24,042 nt of DNA from IMG/VR virus record IMGVR_UViG_3300038701_001557, positions 1-24,042 of that record. One strand, written 5' to 3'. The position numbers were made by a program, and so were the translations under genes. Source of the stretch: a virus. The notes under the pieces are model-generated. The model had not been told where the DNA came from, did not search any database, and saw nothing but the letters and a program-made list of their open reading frames with translations. Of the stretch, positions 7,069 to 14,951 are shown in pieces (the first letter of the stretch is position 1; each line of letters opens with the position of its first letter).

Positions 7069-8112
7069 ATGGCAAACATTTACAGCGATACAACTAATCC
7101 CTGGGTGGTGTTCTGGGTAGGTGACTCCAGCAACGCTCCAGTCACCGGACTCACCGCTTCTGATTTCTCGTCTACCGTGTTGGTCCGGGACAACCTGGCC
7201 GACACGGCTCTGACGTTTACAGACGCGTCAGGACCTACCGACTGGGCTGCAGGTAAGCTCTATGAGGTTGGTGGTGGGTACTATAAGGTGGGGGTGGCTA
7301 CGGCCAGCATTTCCAGTTTCTCCGGCAATGCATCTATCTCGGCCACTTACGCCAGTGGTACGGTGTTTGGGATTTCCAACTTCGTCCAATCCCCCGAACG
7401 TGGAACTGACTCAGCCGCGACCGCTGCCGACCTGGCAACACTTGACGGTAAGGTCGACACGATCGACGGTATCGTCGACAACATCCTGGTTGATACCAGT
7501 ACCACCCTGGACGGCAAGCTGGACACCATTGACGGGATCGTCGACGACATCCTGGAAGACACGGGAACTACGCTGCCCAACACCTTGTCCTCCATGGATG
7601 GCAAGCTGGACACGATCGACGGGGTTGTCGATGACATCTTAGAAGACACGGGAACCACCCTGCCAGGCACCCTCTCCACTATCAGTGGAAAGGTCGACGT
7701 GGTTGATGGCATCGTGGATGCGATCCTGGTTGACACCGGCACCACCATCCCCGCCGAACTGTCTGACATCGAATCAAAGGTTGACACGATTGATGGCATC
7801 GTGGATGCGATCCTGGTCGACACAGGGACTACGCTGCCTGACCTGATCAGCACCGTGGACACTGTTGTGGATGGTATCGCCTCCAACATGACCACCGTTC
7901 TCTCCAACCAGGCAGACATTGAGAGCAAGGTCGACACGCTCGACACGGTGGTTGACAACCTGACCTCAAATCTTGCAACTCTGGATGCCGTGGTAGACAA
8001 CGTGTATGTAGAGGTGCAGAAGATCCCACGATCCGGGCTCACCTACCGCTACACCCAGGTGGCCTCTAACACTGGCAGCCAGTATGCAGACGTGAGTATC
8101 GGAGCCGCATAA
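7069..8112 (+). CDS. fibre protein with 29-residue coiled-coil repeats
   Basis: The 347-aa protein has a globular N-terminal domain (1-110) with alternating beta-like segments, a repeat region (about 120-310) and a short C-terminal end. The repeats have the form K-V/L-D-T-I-D-G-I-V-D-x-I-L-x-D-T-G-T-T-L-P. Repeat Lys residues fall at 128, 150, 179, 208 and 237, so units are 29 residues except the first, which is seven shorter. Valine, Ile and Leu spacing fits a trimeric coiled-coil stalk, as in many phage tail fibres. SD-like AGGA precedes the ATG at 7069. It lies between the LamG gene and small appendage genes, consistent with a fibre or its stalk. Confidence 0.75.
   Translation: MANIYSDTTNPWVVFWVGDSSNAPVTGLTASDFSSTVLVRDNLADTALTFTDASGPTDWAAGKLYEVGGGYYKVGVATASISSFSGNASISATYASGTVFGISNFVQSPERGTDSAATAADLATLDGKVDTIDGIVDNILVDTSTTLDGKLDTIDGIVDDILEDTGTTLPNTLSSMDGKLDTIDGVVDDILEDTGTTLPGTLSTISGKVDVVDGIVDAILVDTGTTIPAELSDIESKVDTIDGIVDAILVDTGTTLPDLISTVDTVVDGIASNMTTVLSNQADIESKVDTLDTVVDNLTSNLATLDAVVDNVYVEVQKIPRSGLTYRYTQVASNTGSQYADVSIGAA
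7450..7863 (+). repeat. in-frame 87-bp tandem repeats
   Basis: Repeat starts fall at 7450, 7516, 7603, 7690 and 7777. The units are 87 bp (29 codons), except the first, which is 66 bp and lacks seven codons, one heptad. Copies at 7690 and 7777 share long near-identical stretches, as do those at 7516 and 7603, indicating recent duplication. Repeats always preserve frame and heptad register. Confidence 0.8.
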
Positions 8113-8291
8113 TGCCGAGCAATGACGTATTCGACGTGGTGTTTGATTATGACACCGATACATCTGTCTTCGGAAACGTATTCACCCTTGTAGATCTCGT
8201 TTTGAAGACTACATTGGAAGAAGCCTTAGGGGTGTTTTGTAGCACCCCAGTAGACGTGTTCTCGAACAGTATCGTGGACACAAACCGCTAA
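8112..8291 (+). CDS. small ORF of 59 aa after the fibre gene
   Basis: This short gene starts with an ATG overlapping the preceding TAA (TAATG at 8110-8114) and ends with TAA at 8289-8291. The 59-aa product begins MPSNDVFDVVFDYDTDTS and is acidic, rich in Val, Phe and Asp, with no transmembrane segment or recognised motif. I accept it because it fills the space between two accepted genes, uses the same TAATG junction found across the operon and has coding-like composition. A small fibre partner or chaperone is possible. Confidence 0.6.
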   Translation: MPSNDVFDVVFDYDTDTSVFGNVFTLVDLVLKTTLEEALGVFCSTPVDVFSNSIVDTNR

Positions 8292-8306
8292 CGAAGGGGA
8301 AAGAAA

Positions 8307-8687
8307 ATGACTTGCTGTGCAAAGACGGTGGTCGTGAATGAGTCCTCGTCGTTCTCAACCATGTACCGCGTTCTCGTTGACGGGGCAGCTGCAAAACAAG
8401 CGGATGTTGCCTCTGTTGAGTTCTCGGTCATCAACGACGAAACGAAGGAGGTGATCCAGTCTCTGACTGCTCTGACAGTAGCCGATGTAGTATTCGACTC
8501 CCTCCAGCTGAACACTATGTGGGACGTAGACGCGTCCGGTTACAACGTCAAGCACGATGTTCCGCACACGTTGCTCACTGATGCAACGATTCGCTACCGA
8601 CTGGAATACAAGATCACCTTCACCGGTGGCACAGAAGTATTCTTGACCCCGATTGTAGTCACTCTCAATCAGATTTACTCCAACTAA
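8307..8687 (+). CDS. small beta-rich appendage protein of unknown function
   Basis: The 126-aa protein begins MTCCAKTVVV and then shows alternating hydrophobic/polar strands typical of an Ig-like or jelly-roll fold, ending in TFTGGTEVFLTPIVVTLNQI. It lacks a signal peptide or membrane helix. A strong ribosome site (AAGGGGAAAG) lies a few bases before the ATG. Position after the fibre genes and before the packaging genes suggests an appendage or fibre-capping component. I do not recognise a named family. Confidence 0.65.
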   Translation: MTCCAKTVVVNESSSFSTMYRVLVDGAAAKQADVASVEFSVINDETKEVIQSLTALTVADVVFDSLQLNTMWDVDASGYNVKHDVPHTLLTDATIRYRLEYKITFTGGTEVFLTPIVVTLNQIYSN

Positions 8688-8696
8688 GGAAATCCC

Positions 8697-8846
8697 ATGA
8701 AAGCAGAACAACGACAAGCAGTACAGGTACTGGTCAATAAGGCCACCGGAAAGCGGGCCACCAAGGCCGAGCTACAAAAGGCTCTGGCCGAAGCACAGAA
8801 GATGCTGGCTGAACCCTCACGCGGCGTGAAGAGGGTCGACCTCTAA
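8697..8846 (+). CDS. 49-aa basic helical protein before terL
   Basis: This small gene has a very good ribosome site (AAGGA at 8686-8690, six bases before the ATG) and a TAATG junction with the terminase gene. The 49-aa product is basic and almost entirely helical, with a Lys/Ala-rich core (ATKAELQKALAEAQKML). The position is where a small terminase subunit usually lies, but 49 residues is far shorter than typical TerS proteins, and no DNA-binding motif is evident. It may be a reduced packaging helper or unrelated. Confidence 0.6.
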   Translation: MKAEQRQAVQVLVNKATGKRATKAELQKALAEAQKMLAEPSRGVKRVDL

Positions 8847-10951
8847 TGGTCGATAAGCCTGATCGTTCGGAGAGATTAGCCCGCCAACTCCGATACCAGG
8901 CACGCAAGAGTGAGCAGGCGGCTTCGGTACCCGGAATCCCGCCAGTGAAGAACCCGGAACGGCGAGAGGCGTGTCGCAACGACCTCTCGCTTTTCCTCCG
9001 AACGTACTTCCCTCACAGCACGGGGCTCAAGCCCTTCAGTAAGGCCCATGAAGAAGCGATTATTCGCATGCAGATGGCCATCCTGGAGGGAGGTTCTGTC
9101 GTCTTGACCTGCTTTCCCCGAGGCTTTGGCAAGACAACCATTTCAGAAAACACAGCGATCTGGGCAGCACTCTATGGCCATCGCAAGTTCGTTCCAATCA
9201 TCGGGGCGGACAAAGGTGCCTCGGTCGACAACATCGCATCACTCAAATTCGAGTTGACAGAGAATGACTTGCTGGAAGAAGACTTCCCGGAAGTCGTTAT
9301 GCCATTTAAGCACCTGGACAACAAATCACAGCGGTGTGCCACACAGAAGATCAACGGCGAACTGTCCTACGTTCGGTGGTCCGCCGACGAACTGGGCTTC
9401 GCCTGGGTCAAAGACTCGAATGGCGAGTTTCTGCCAAACTCTGGAGCTCTATTCCGCTGCCTGGGTATCACGGGTCGAATCCGAGGTATGTCGGTGAAGA
9501 TGCCGAGCGGTGCCAAGCAACGCCCAGACTTCTTTATCCTGGACGACCCACAGACTGACGAATCCGCAATGAGCCCTGCCCAATGTGAGAAACGCATGTC
9601 TGTCTACCAGAAATCTATCCTCCGTCTCGGCGGTCACCAGAAGCTGCTGTCCGGCATTATCAATGCCACGGTGATTGAGCCAGAGGATATGGTTGACCAG
9701 CTGCTGAGCCAGGAGAAGCATCCTGAAGTCGAGGGCGTGCGTATCCCAATGCTGTCTTCCATGTCGGACAATCACGAGAAGATGTGGATGGATGTCTACG
9801 CTGAGATCCGACGAACGTACAACCCAGAAGACCCGAGGGACCGGCGACGTGCGATCAACGATGCCAATGACTACTACCGACAAAATCAGAGTGAGATGGA
9901 CAAAGGTGCCGCCGCCACCTGGGAACACTGCTTTGCATCAGCGGATGGTGAGATTTCTGCAATTCACCATGCCTATAACATCCTCATTGATGATGGCCCT
10001 GTGGTATTCGCTTCAGAGTGCCAGAACGAGCCTATCTCCCGGCTACCGGCAGGACTGGACTTTCTCTCTGCAGCCGAGATTAACACAACGCGTGTGGGAC
10101 GCCATACGTTACTTCCCGACAGTGTGGAAACACTTTCATTCCATATTGATGTTCAGAAGAAGGCTCTGTACTACACGGTTGTGGGCTTCTCTGACAAATT
10201 TGATGTGTTCCCCATTCGATACGGAATGTTCCCGGAACAGCCGAATGGGAAGCTGACATATCAACGTCTGCGGAACACGCTGGCGAAGAAGTACCGGGAC
10301 ATGTCCGACGAACGTCAGATCTCCGAGGCAGTCAATGAACTATGCTGTCGTTTGATGGCCGAGCGTTTCGAGCGGGAAGATGGTATCCGCCTGAAGATTG
10401 ACTGCGGCCTGGTGGACGGGGGTTATCAGACCGATGCCGTCCACACGGGTGTCAAAGAGTCAAGATTTGACAACGTATATGTCGCCTTCGGTCGTGGTAT
10501 CAAGGCAGCAGATACGCCGATGCTGCAGCTGGCCCGCAAGCCTGGCGAGCGTCGGAGTAAAGACCCTTATATCCCCTGGCGACTACTCCGTGATCCAAAC
10601 CGCCGCAACACCAGATACGCCTTGTTCTGTGCGAACAGCGTCAAGACTTTCCTCCATCGCCGCATCCGAACGATTCAGGGTGAGGCGGGGTCCTTCCTTC
10701 TGCCGGAAGGGGACCACCTGGAATATGCTCAGCATCTGAGCGGTTCTGAGTTTCCGACTGAAACCGAAGGGCCGTATGGCCGTGTCATTGAGTGGGCAAT
10801 GAAGCCCGGCAACCCTGATAACCACCTGTTTGATACCACCGTGGGGGCGATTGTCGCCGCCAGCATCTCTGGAAAACTCGTGTTTGGTGATCCGACCGCA
10901 CGTGTGTCACGCCCGACCTCCCGAAAAAAGAAAGTCCAGTACCTTGACTAA
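8846..10951 (+). CDS. terL: terminase large subunit
   Basis: The 701-aa product is the DNA-packaging ATPase/nuclease that docks at the portal. A Walker-A-like loop is at residues 89-98 (CFPRGFGKTT). The Walker B strand is at about 229-234 (FFILDD), followed by PQTDE. A F-x-x-E-x-Q-N-x-P motif at 389-396 (FASECQNEP) marks the end of the ATPase part. In the C-terminal RNase-H-like nuclease, D435 in FHIDVQ and the Asp residues in KIDCGLVDGGYQTDA (517-531) are candidate metal ligands. Its length is slightly above the common 450-650. It overlaps the small upstream ORF by one base. No TerS homologue was recognised next to it. Confidence 0.9.
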   Translation: MVDKPDRSERLARQLRYQARKSEQAASVPGIPPVKNPERREACRNDLSLFLRTYFPHSTGLKPFSKAHEEAIIRMQMAILEGGSVVLTCFPRGFGKTTISENTAIWAALYGHRKFVPIIGADKGASVDNIASLKFELTENDLLEEDFPEVVMPFKHLDNKSQRCATQKINGELSYVRWSADELGFAWVKDSNGEFLPNSGALFRCLGITGRIRGMSVKMPSGAKQRPDFFILDDPQTDESAMSPAQCEKRMSVYQKSILRLGGHQKLLSGIINATVIEPEDMVDQLLSQEKHPEVEGVRIPMLSSMSDNHEKMWMDVYAEIRRTYNPEDPRDRRRAINDANDYYRQNQSEMDKGAAATWEHCFASADGEISAIHHAYNILIDDGPVVFASECQNEPISRLPAGLDFLSAAEINTTRVGRHTLLPDSVETLSFHIDVQKKALYYTVVGFSDKFDVFPIRYGMFPEQPNGKLTYQRLRNTLAKKYRDMSDERQISEAVNELCCRLMAERFEREDGIRLKIDCGLVDGGYQTDAVHTGVKESRFDNVYVAFGRGIKAADTPMLQLARKPGERRSKDPYIPWRLLRDPNRRNTRYALFCANSVKTFLHRRIRTIQGEAGSFLLPEGDHLEYAQHLSGSEFPTETEGPYGRVIEWAMKPGNPDNHLFDTTVGAIVAASISGKLVFGDPTARVSRPTSRKKKVQYLD

Positions 10952-11234
10952 GAAAAAAGCAACACCGAAAAAGACCACCCCAAAAACCACTCCAGCTGCC
11001 CAGAAGCAGAAGGAGAATCCGGTGGTAGCTACCTCGATCGCAGCCTGCCCAAAGTGTGGTTGCACTGAACGTACAAAGAAGCAGAACGTCCGCAAGCGGG
11101 ACATCGTGGGCAAGACCCGTGACGGTATCCCATTTACCCAGGTTGTCTGGTCAACAGTGACCTGCAAGCAGTGCCCACAGCGGTACTCTTTGCAGGAATT
11201 TTTGACTCCCTATCGCGGGGGCGATACCAAGTAG
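10944..11234 (+). CDS. zinc-ribbon protein with Lys/Pro/Thr-rich tail
   Basis: From TTG at 10944 the product is 96 aa: a basic, low-complexity N-terminus (KKKATPKKTTPKTTP), then a compact domain with two Cys pairs, C-P-K-C-G-C and C-K-Q-C about 40 residues apart, typical of a zinc ribbon. A GTG at 11022 with AGGAG six to seven bases upstream is an alternative start, giving the 70-aa zinc-ribbon domain alone. I favour the longer form because otherwise a 70-bp gap with protein-like composition would be left. It lies between terL and the gpW-like gene, where lambda has no counterpart; a packaging or DNA-binding accessory is a guess. The second copy of the GGGG-loop hairpin is inside its 3' end. 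Confidence 0.65.
   Translation: MTKKKATPKKTTPKTTPAAQKQKENPVVATSIAACPKCGCTERTKKQNVRKRDIVGKTRDGIPFTQVVWSTVTCKQCPQRYSLQEFLTPYRGGDTK
11205..11226. repeat. GGGG-loop hairpin, copy 2
   Basis: TATCGC and GCGATA (11211-11226) form six perfect pairs around GGGG. The segment matches 65-86 at 21 of 22 positions. Here it is inside the last codons of the zinc-ribbon gene (reading P-Y-R-G-G-D), eight bases before the stop codon. Copy 1 falls in the same frame relative to a nearby stop, if its flanking open frame is translated. Confidence 0.6.
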
Positions 11235-11273
11235 AGTTCACCCGTGTAACCCTTGACTATATTGGAGCGTGAA

Positions 11274-11495
11274 ATGGAAAGTATTTCTCAAAAAGAAGCT
11301 GATTTGGCCAATCTTAACCGCATGATCCGGGCAGGGATCACGACGGTTGTCGTCGGTGGCCAGACCACGGTGTTTGCCAGCATCAAAGACATGCGTTCGG
11401 TGGCCCGTGAGCTTGAAGCAGATATTGCACGCTGCAAGGGTCTTGCACCACAACGACCACGCGTCTCGTCTATCAACCTCAGTCGAGGCGTATAA
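11274..11495 (+). CDS. gpW-like head-tail joining protein
   Basis: The 73-aa product is similar in size and pattern to lambda gpW, which plugs the portal after packaging. A polar N-terminal helix (ADLANLNRMIRAG) is followed by a beta hairpin (TTVVVGGQTTVFA), a second helix (KDMRSVARELEADIARC) and a basic C-terminal tail. The location is also diagnostic: lambda order is A (terminase), W, B (portal), exactly as here. I chose ATG 11274 because GGAG lies six bases upstream; the further-upstream TTG has no comparable site. The stop overlaps the portal start (TAATG). Confidence 0.78.
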   Translation: MESISQKEADLANLNRMIRAGITTVVVGGQTTVFASIKDMRSVARELEADIARCKGLAPQRPRVSSINLSRGV

Positions 11496-12922
11496 TGTCG
11501 AAGTTGAAGAAGATCACCCCAAAAACGAAGAAAGCGTCTTTCCGCGTGAGCGGATATGATGCCATCGACTCCCAGGGCAAGCGAAAGCCTGCCCAGGCGG
11601 TCATCAAGCATGAAGACACTGCCCTTCGAGGTCGTGACCGTCGCTCCCTGCAGAGCGTCGGCACAGACCTCTACCGGAACTTCTCGATGGTCTCCTGGGC
11701 CGTCCGGAAGCATCTGGACTATAACACACAGTTCAACTTCCAGGTCCGAACGGACAACGAAGATCTGAACAACCAAATCGAAGCCTTGATGAAAGACTGG
11801 TCGCGTCCACATAACTGTGATGCTTCCGGTCGTTTGTCGTTGGCACAGATGATTCGTCTGGCTGAGATGCGGCACATCCTGGACGGCGACTTTTTCTTCC
11901 TGAAGCGTCAGCAGGGTTTTCTGAACTCTATCGAAGCTGACCTGATCCGTAACAAGTCTGAGTCTTCAACTGAAGAACAGGAAGGCTGGTACAACGGCAT
12001 CAAGGTCAACAAAGACGGCCGACCCCAGGCATATCACCTCCACAAGCGTGACCCCTACGGCAACTACGAGCCTCTGCGGGAGATCCCTGCACGCAACATG
12101 ATCCACCTGTGTCACTTCGATCGCTTCGATCAGGTACGCGGGATTAGCCCTCTGGCCGCAGCCTACAACACCTTCCGCGACGTGTATGAAGGTGTGGACT
12201 ACGCCCTGGCCAAGATGAAAGTCGAACAGCTGTTCGCCCTGGTCATCCACTCTGGCGGCATGTCCGGCACGGGTGACTACACGCGAAACGGCGACGGAAC
12301 CTACGACGTTGACTTTGGCCGTGGTCCAGTGAAGCTGGAACTGGACAATGACGACGACGCCAAGTTCCTCACGAGCGACAATCCCGGAAGCAATACCCAG
12401 GAGTTCATTCAGCTGGTTCTGTCCATGGCCATCAAGGCCCTCGACCTGCCGGTGAACTTTGTCGATGAATCCCGAACGAATTTCTTCGGGTCCAGAGCCG
12501 CATGGATGCTGTACGATCGGTCATGCGTGGCCAAACGCGGAGTTGTCTTAGAGATGCTTCGCCGCATTACAGTGTGGAAAATTCGTCAATGGATCATCTC
12601 GAATGATCTGACGTTGCCAAGCGGCATGACAATTCTGGACATTGACTTTGAATGGGTTCACGTCGGTATGCCCTGGTGGGACCCCGCCAAGGAAATCGCC
12701 GGTGATGTCCTGGCTATTCAGGCCGGACTCGACAACCCCTACCGCATCTGTAAGGAACGCGGCCGTGGTGAGTTTGAAGAGAACCTGCGTCTGATTGCTC
12801 AGGCCCAGGAGAAAGCTGAAGAGTTGGGTGTCACACTGAACTTCGCTGTTCCTGAAGGGACAGAAGACAACGAACAGGACACACAGGAAAACGCAGAATA
12901 CGAGGACGGCGATGACGATTGA
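11495..12922 (+). CDS. portal protein (lambda gpB-like)
   Basis: The 475-aa product forms the dodecameric DNA channel at the capsid vertex. Features of the lambda-type portal family are visible: an N-terminal region with R-x-L-x-x-x-G-T-D-L-Y-R-N-F, a WAVRKHLDY helix, an LDGDFFFLKR strand, and the highly typical FDQVRGISPLAAAYNTFRD segment near residue 210. This is followed by the wing/stem region (FFGSRAAWMLYDR) and an acidic C-terminus (EYEDGDDD). Its length is near the family's usual ~500. Neighbours fit: gpW-like upstream, protease downstream overlapping by 11 nt. The first residues are very basic. Confidence 0.9.
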   Translation: MSKLKKITPKTKKASFRVSGYDAIDSQGKRKPAQAVIKHEDTALRGRDRRSLQSVGTDLYRNFSMVSWAVRKHLDYNTQFNFQVRTDNEDLNNQIEALMKDWSRPHNCDASGRLSLAQMIRLAEMRHILDGDFFFLKRQQGFLNSIEADLIRNKSESSTEEQEGWYNGIKVNKDGRPQAYHLHKRDPYGNYEPLREIPARNMIHLCHFDRFDQVRGISPLAAAYNTFRDVYEGVDYALAKMKVEQLFALVIHSGGMSGTGDYTRNGDGTYDVDFGRGPVKLELDNDDDAKFLTSDNPGSNTQEFIQLVLSMAIKALDLPVNFVDESRTNFFGSRAAWMLYDRSCVAKRGVVLEMLRRITVWKIRQWIISNDLTLPSGMTILDIDFEWVHVGMPWWDPAKEIAGDVLAIQAGLDNPYRICKERGRGEFEENLRLIAQAQEKAEELGVTLNFAVPEGTEDNEQDTQENAEYEDGDDD

Positions 12923-14015
12923 AACTAAACCAACACGCTTCCGAGGCACCACCTGCTTCGCCCGCAAAGACGAACTGCAGGTCGATCGCAAAGGTGGCAA
13001 ATGGGAACTGGGTATCATCCGCGGTGTGTCCCTGAACACTCGCGGCGAAGCACTGGGCCACGAGTTGTGGTGCGATGCTGACTTCGTTCAGAAAGTCTGC
13101 GACCTGACGAACGATAAGAACCTGGGCCTGAAGGCTCGCTTCACTCATCCCGGTCTGTCAGCAGACGGCGTCGGTACGAAGCTGGGTAAGTTCTTCAACG
13201 CTCGTGTGGTTGGTGACCGCGTGCTGGCTGACCTGCACTTTCAGGAAGCTGCCTACAACACACCGAACGGAGATCTGGCCACTTACGTTCTGAGCATGGC
13301 CGAGGACACTCCCGAGGACTTTGGCCTGTCGATTGCCTTCGGCTATCACGAAGTCAAAGAAGAAAACACAGATCCTGAAAACGTCGAAGAGTATGACATT
13401 CCGCTTCTGTCGGAACTCTACGCCTGCGACGTTGTTGATACTCCTGCCGCCAACCCTGATGGGTTGTTCAAACGTGGTCAGGATGCGGCTGTCGAAGCTG
13501 ACGGCCTTCTCTCTTACGCTCTGGGGCTTTCTGATTCGCCACCCGAGCAATCGCTGTTCAACGTGGACGGTGACCGTGCCAAACAGTTTGTGGCACGTTT
13601 CCTGGCGAATCATGGACTTTCCATTACAAAGGAAGATCAGATGGCTGATGAAAACCAGTCTCCTGAAGTCTCAGAGCCTGTGGCTCCAACGAAAGAAGAC
13701 TTCAGCAAAGACCTGATCCGCTACACCGAAGCGTTCGGTGCGGAAAACGGTGTTAAGTGGTTCACCGAAGGCGTTGCCTTTGAGGACTGCCAGGCACTGC
13801 ACATTGCGGCTCTGAGCGAAGCTCTTGAGTCTCTGCAGGCCAACTCTGCCAAGCAGGTAGAGGAACTGACGGCTCAGCTTGCTGAAGCCAATGAAAAACT
13901 CGCTCAGGTTGATACCGGCGAGGAAGATGGTACAGACTTCTCTGCTACCGAACCTAAAGGCGAACCAAAGGGGTTTGCCGCTATCCGTATCGCAGGTAAA
14001 GATTACTCCAACTAA
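12912..14015 (+). CDS. prohead protease fused in frame to scaffold
   Basis: The 367-aa product has an N-terminal protease domain (1-190). His79 in FTHPG and Ser140 in FGLSIAF are candidate catalytic residues, and LSELYACDVVDTPAANP (167-183) matches the conserved end of HK97-type prohead proteases. The C-terminal part (about 244-367) is acidic with a coiled-coil stretch (about 300-340), typical of scaffold. The catalytic assignment is by motif spacing only. A strong internal ribosome site at 13628-13635 precedes an in-frame ATG at 13641, so the scaffold part is probably also made alone. It overlaps the portal gene by 11 nt and precedes the capsid gene. Confidence 0.82.
   Translation: MTIETKPTRFRGTTCFARKDELQVDRKGGKWELGIIRGVSLNTRGEALGHELWCDADFVQKVCDLTNDKNLGLKARFTHPGLSADGVGTKLGKFFNARVVGDRVLADLHFQEAAYNTPNGDLATYVLSMAEDTPEDFGLSIAFGYHEVKEENTDPENVEEYDIPLLSELYACDVVDTPAANPDGLFKRGQDAAVEADGLLSYALGLSDSPPEQSLFNVDGDRAKQFVARFLANHGLSITKEDQMADENQSPEVSEPVAPTKEDFSKDLIRYTEAFGAENGVKWFTEGVAFEDCQALHIAALSEALESLQANSAKQVEELTAQLAEANEKLAQVDTGEEDGTDFSATEPKGEPKGFAAIRIAGKDYSN
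13641..14015 (+). CDS. nested scaffold protein from an internal start
   Basis: An in-frame ATG (codon 244 of the protease gene) is preceded by AAAGGAAG with about seven bases of spacing, better than the site of the full-length gene. The 124-aa product starts MADENQSPEVSEP, is acidic, and has an Ala/Glu/Leu coiled coil followed by an acidic linker and a short C-terminal segment (FAAIRIAGKDYSN) that could bind the capsid. This arrangement matches lambda C/Nu3, where the scaffold is translated from within the protease gene. Scaffolds are produced in excess over protease, which the strong internal site would achieve. Confidence 0.68.
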   Translation: MADENQSPEVSEPVAPTKEDFSKDLIRYTEAFGAENGVKWFTEGVAFEDCQALHIAALSEALESLQANSAKQVEELTAQLAEANEKLAQVDTGEEDGTDFSATEPKGEPKGFAAIRIAGKDYSN

Positions 14016-14030
14016 GAAAGGTATGGACCT

Positions 14031-14951
14031 GTGGCAAACGATCTCTTTACAGTAGCGGACTTCATCTCCGATGCTTTGGACGTTGATCCAACGCAGACGA
14101 CTGAAGTCCTGAACCAGTCTCCTACCGTGGCACGAGTGCCTATCGGTGACACTTCTGACGGTTCTGAAACCCATAAGTACAACAAGTACACGGGTGCCCC
14201 AGTCGTCGGCTTCCGCCAGGCGAACGCCGGTCGGGACTACGACCACTCTGTCGACACCGTCGTCACTGTGGCCTGTAAGATTCTCGACTTCTCATGGCGA
14301 GTTGACTACGCTGAAGCCAACGCATGGCGTCGTGGCCCTGAGGACCTGATTCGTCGCGAAGGTATCCGTCACCTGAACGCCGCTCTGTTCAAGCTGGAAC
14401 AGCAGCTGTTCTACGGAACGGGCAGCCTGGGTGACAGCGATGGTTTCGAAGGTCTGGCTGACTCCAGCTACCTGAACCAGCTGTCTGACGACATGGTTGT
14501 GAGTGCCGGCGGATCTACCGCTGACTCTCAGACCTCTGTGTACTTCCTGAAGACTGGCTTCGACGACGTTCGCTTCGTTACGCCAATCGGTCGTGGTCCT
14601 TCACTGGGTCAGACGATTGTGACTGAAGCCAACGACAGCAATCACCCTGTCTACTACACGCCTGCGAGCATGTATGTCGGCGTTCAGCTGGGTGGTGCTT
14701 ACTCTGTCGGCCGAATCGCCAACGTCGAGTCTGCTCTGGACGACGACGACATCGCGGAAGTTCTGTCTGCATTCCCTGCAGGCATGGGCCCAAGTCTTGG
14801 CGTGATGAACCGTAAGGCTCTGCGACTCCTGCGGGAATCTCGCACTGCCACGAACGTCACGGGTGCTCCTGCACCATTCCCAAGCTCTGCGTTCGGCGTA
14901 GACATGTTCACGACTGACGGCATCGTCAGCACTGAAGCTGTGGTATCCTAA
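14031..14951 (+). CDS. major capsid protein (HK97 fold, inferred)
   Basis: The 306-aa protein follows protease and scaffold directly, as capsid genes do. It has an N-terminal region with V-A-D-F-I-S-D-A-L, a charged central helix (PEDLIRREGIRHLNAALFKLEQQ) that fits the HK97 spine helix, then LFYGTGSLGDSDGFEGLA, a pattern common in major capsid proteins. The C-terminal part (GVMNRKALRLLRESR, then TDGIVSTEAVV) resembles the A-domain end. The start is GTG at 14031, with AGAAAGG about nine bases upstream; the nearby ATG at 14024 is out of frame. The length is near the family's usual 280-400. No separate decoration protein gene follows. Confidence 0.85.
   Translation: MANDLFTVADFISDALDVDPTQTTEVLNQSPTVARVPIGDTSDGSETHKYNKYTGAPVVGFRQANAGRDYDHSVDTVVTVACKILDFSWRVDYAEANAWRRGPEDLIRREGIRHLNAALFKLEQQLFYGTGSLGDSDGFEGLADSSYLNQLSDDMVVSAGGSTADSQTSVYFLKTGFDDVRFVTPIGRGPSLGQTIVTEANDSNHPVYYTPASMYVGVQLGGAYSVGRIANVESALDDDDIAEVLSAFPAGMGPSLGVMNRKALRLLRESRTATNVTGAPAPFPSSAFGVDMFTTDGIVSTEAVVS

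Noticed and set aside
7347-8042. 231-aa minus-strand open frame opposite the coiled-coil repeats
   Set aside because: Its repetitive Ser/Val/Met sequence is the mirror of the repeat DNA, and the + strand gene has a clear start and protein-level periodicity.
500-11265. Shared 11-mer GACTATATTGG at 500-510 and 11255-11265
   Set aside because: Many shared 11-mers are expected by chance in 24 kb, and flanking similarity is weak.
11288-11875. 195-aa minus-strand open frame across the gpW-like and portal genes
   Set aside because: It crosses two well supported + strand genes and shows no family resemblance.
8676-14015. Shared 14-mer TTACTCCAACTAAG at the ends of two genes, near 8680 and 14005
   Set aside because: About one shared 14-mer pair is expected by chance; it encodes the same Tyr-Ser-Asn-stop end but the proteins are otherwise unrelated.
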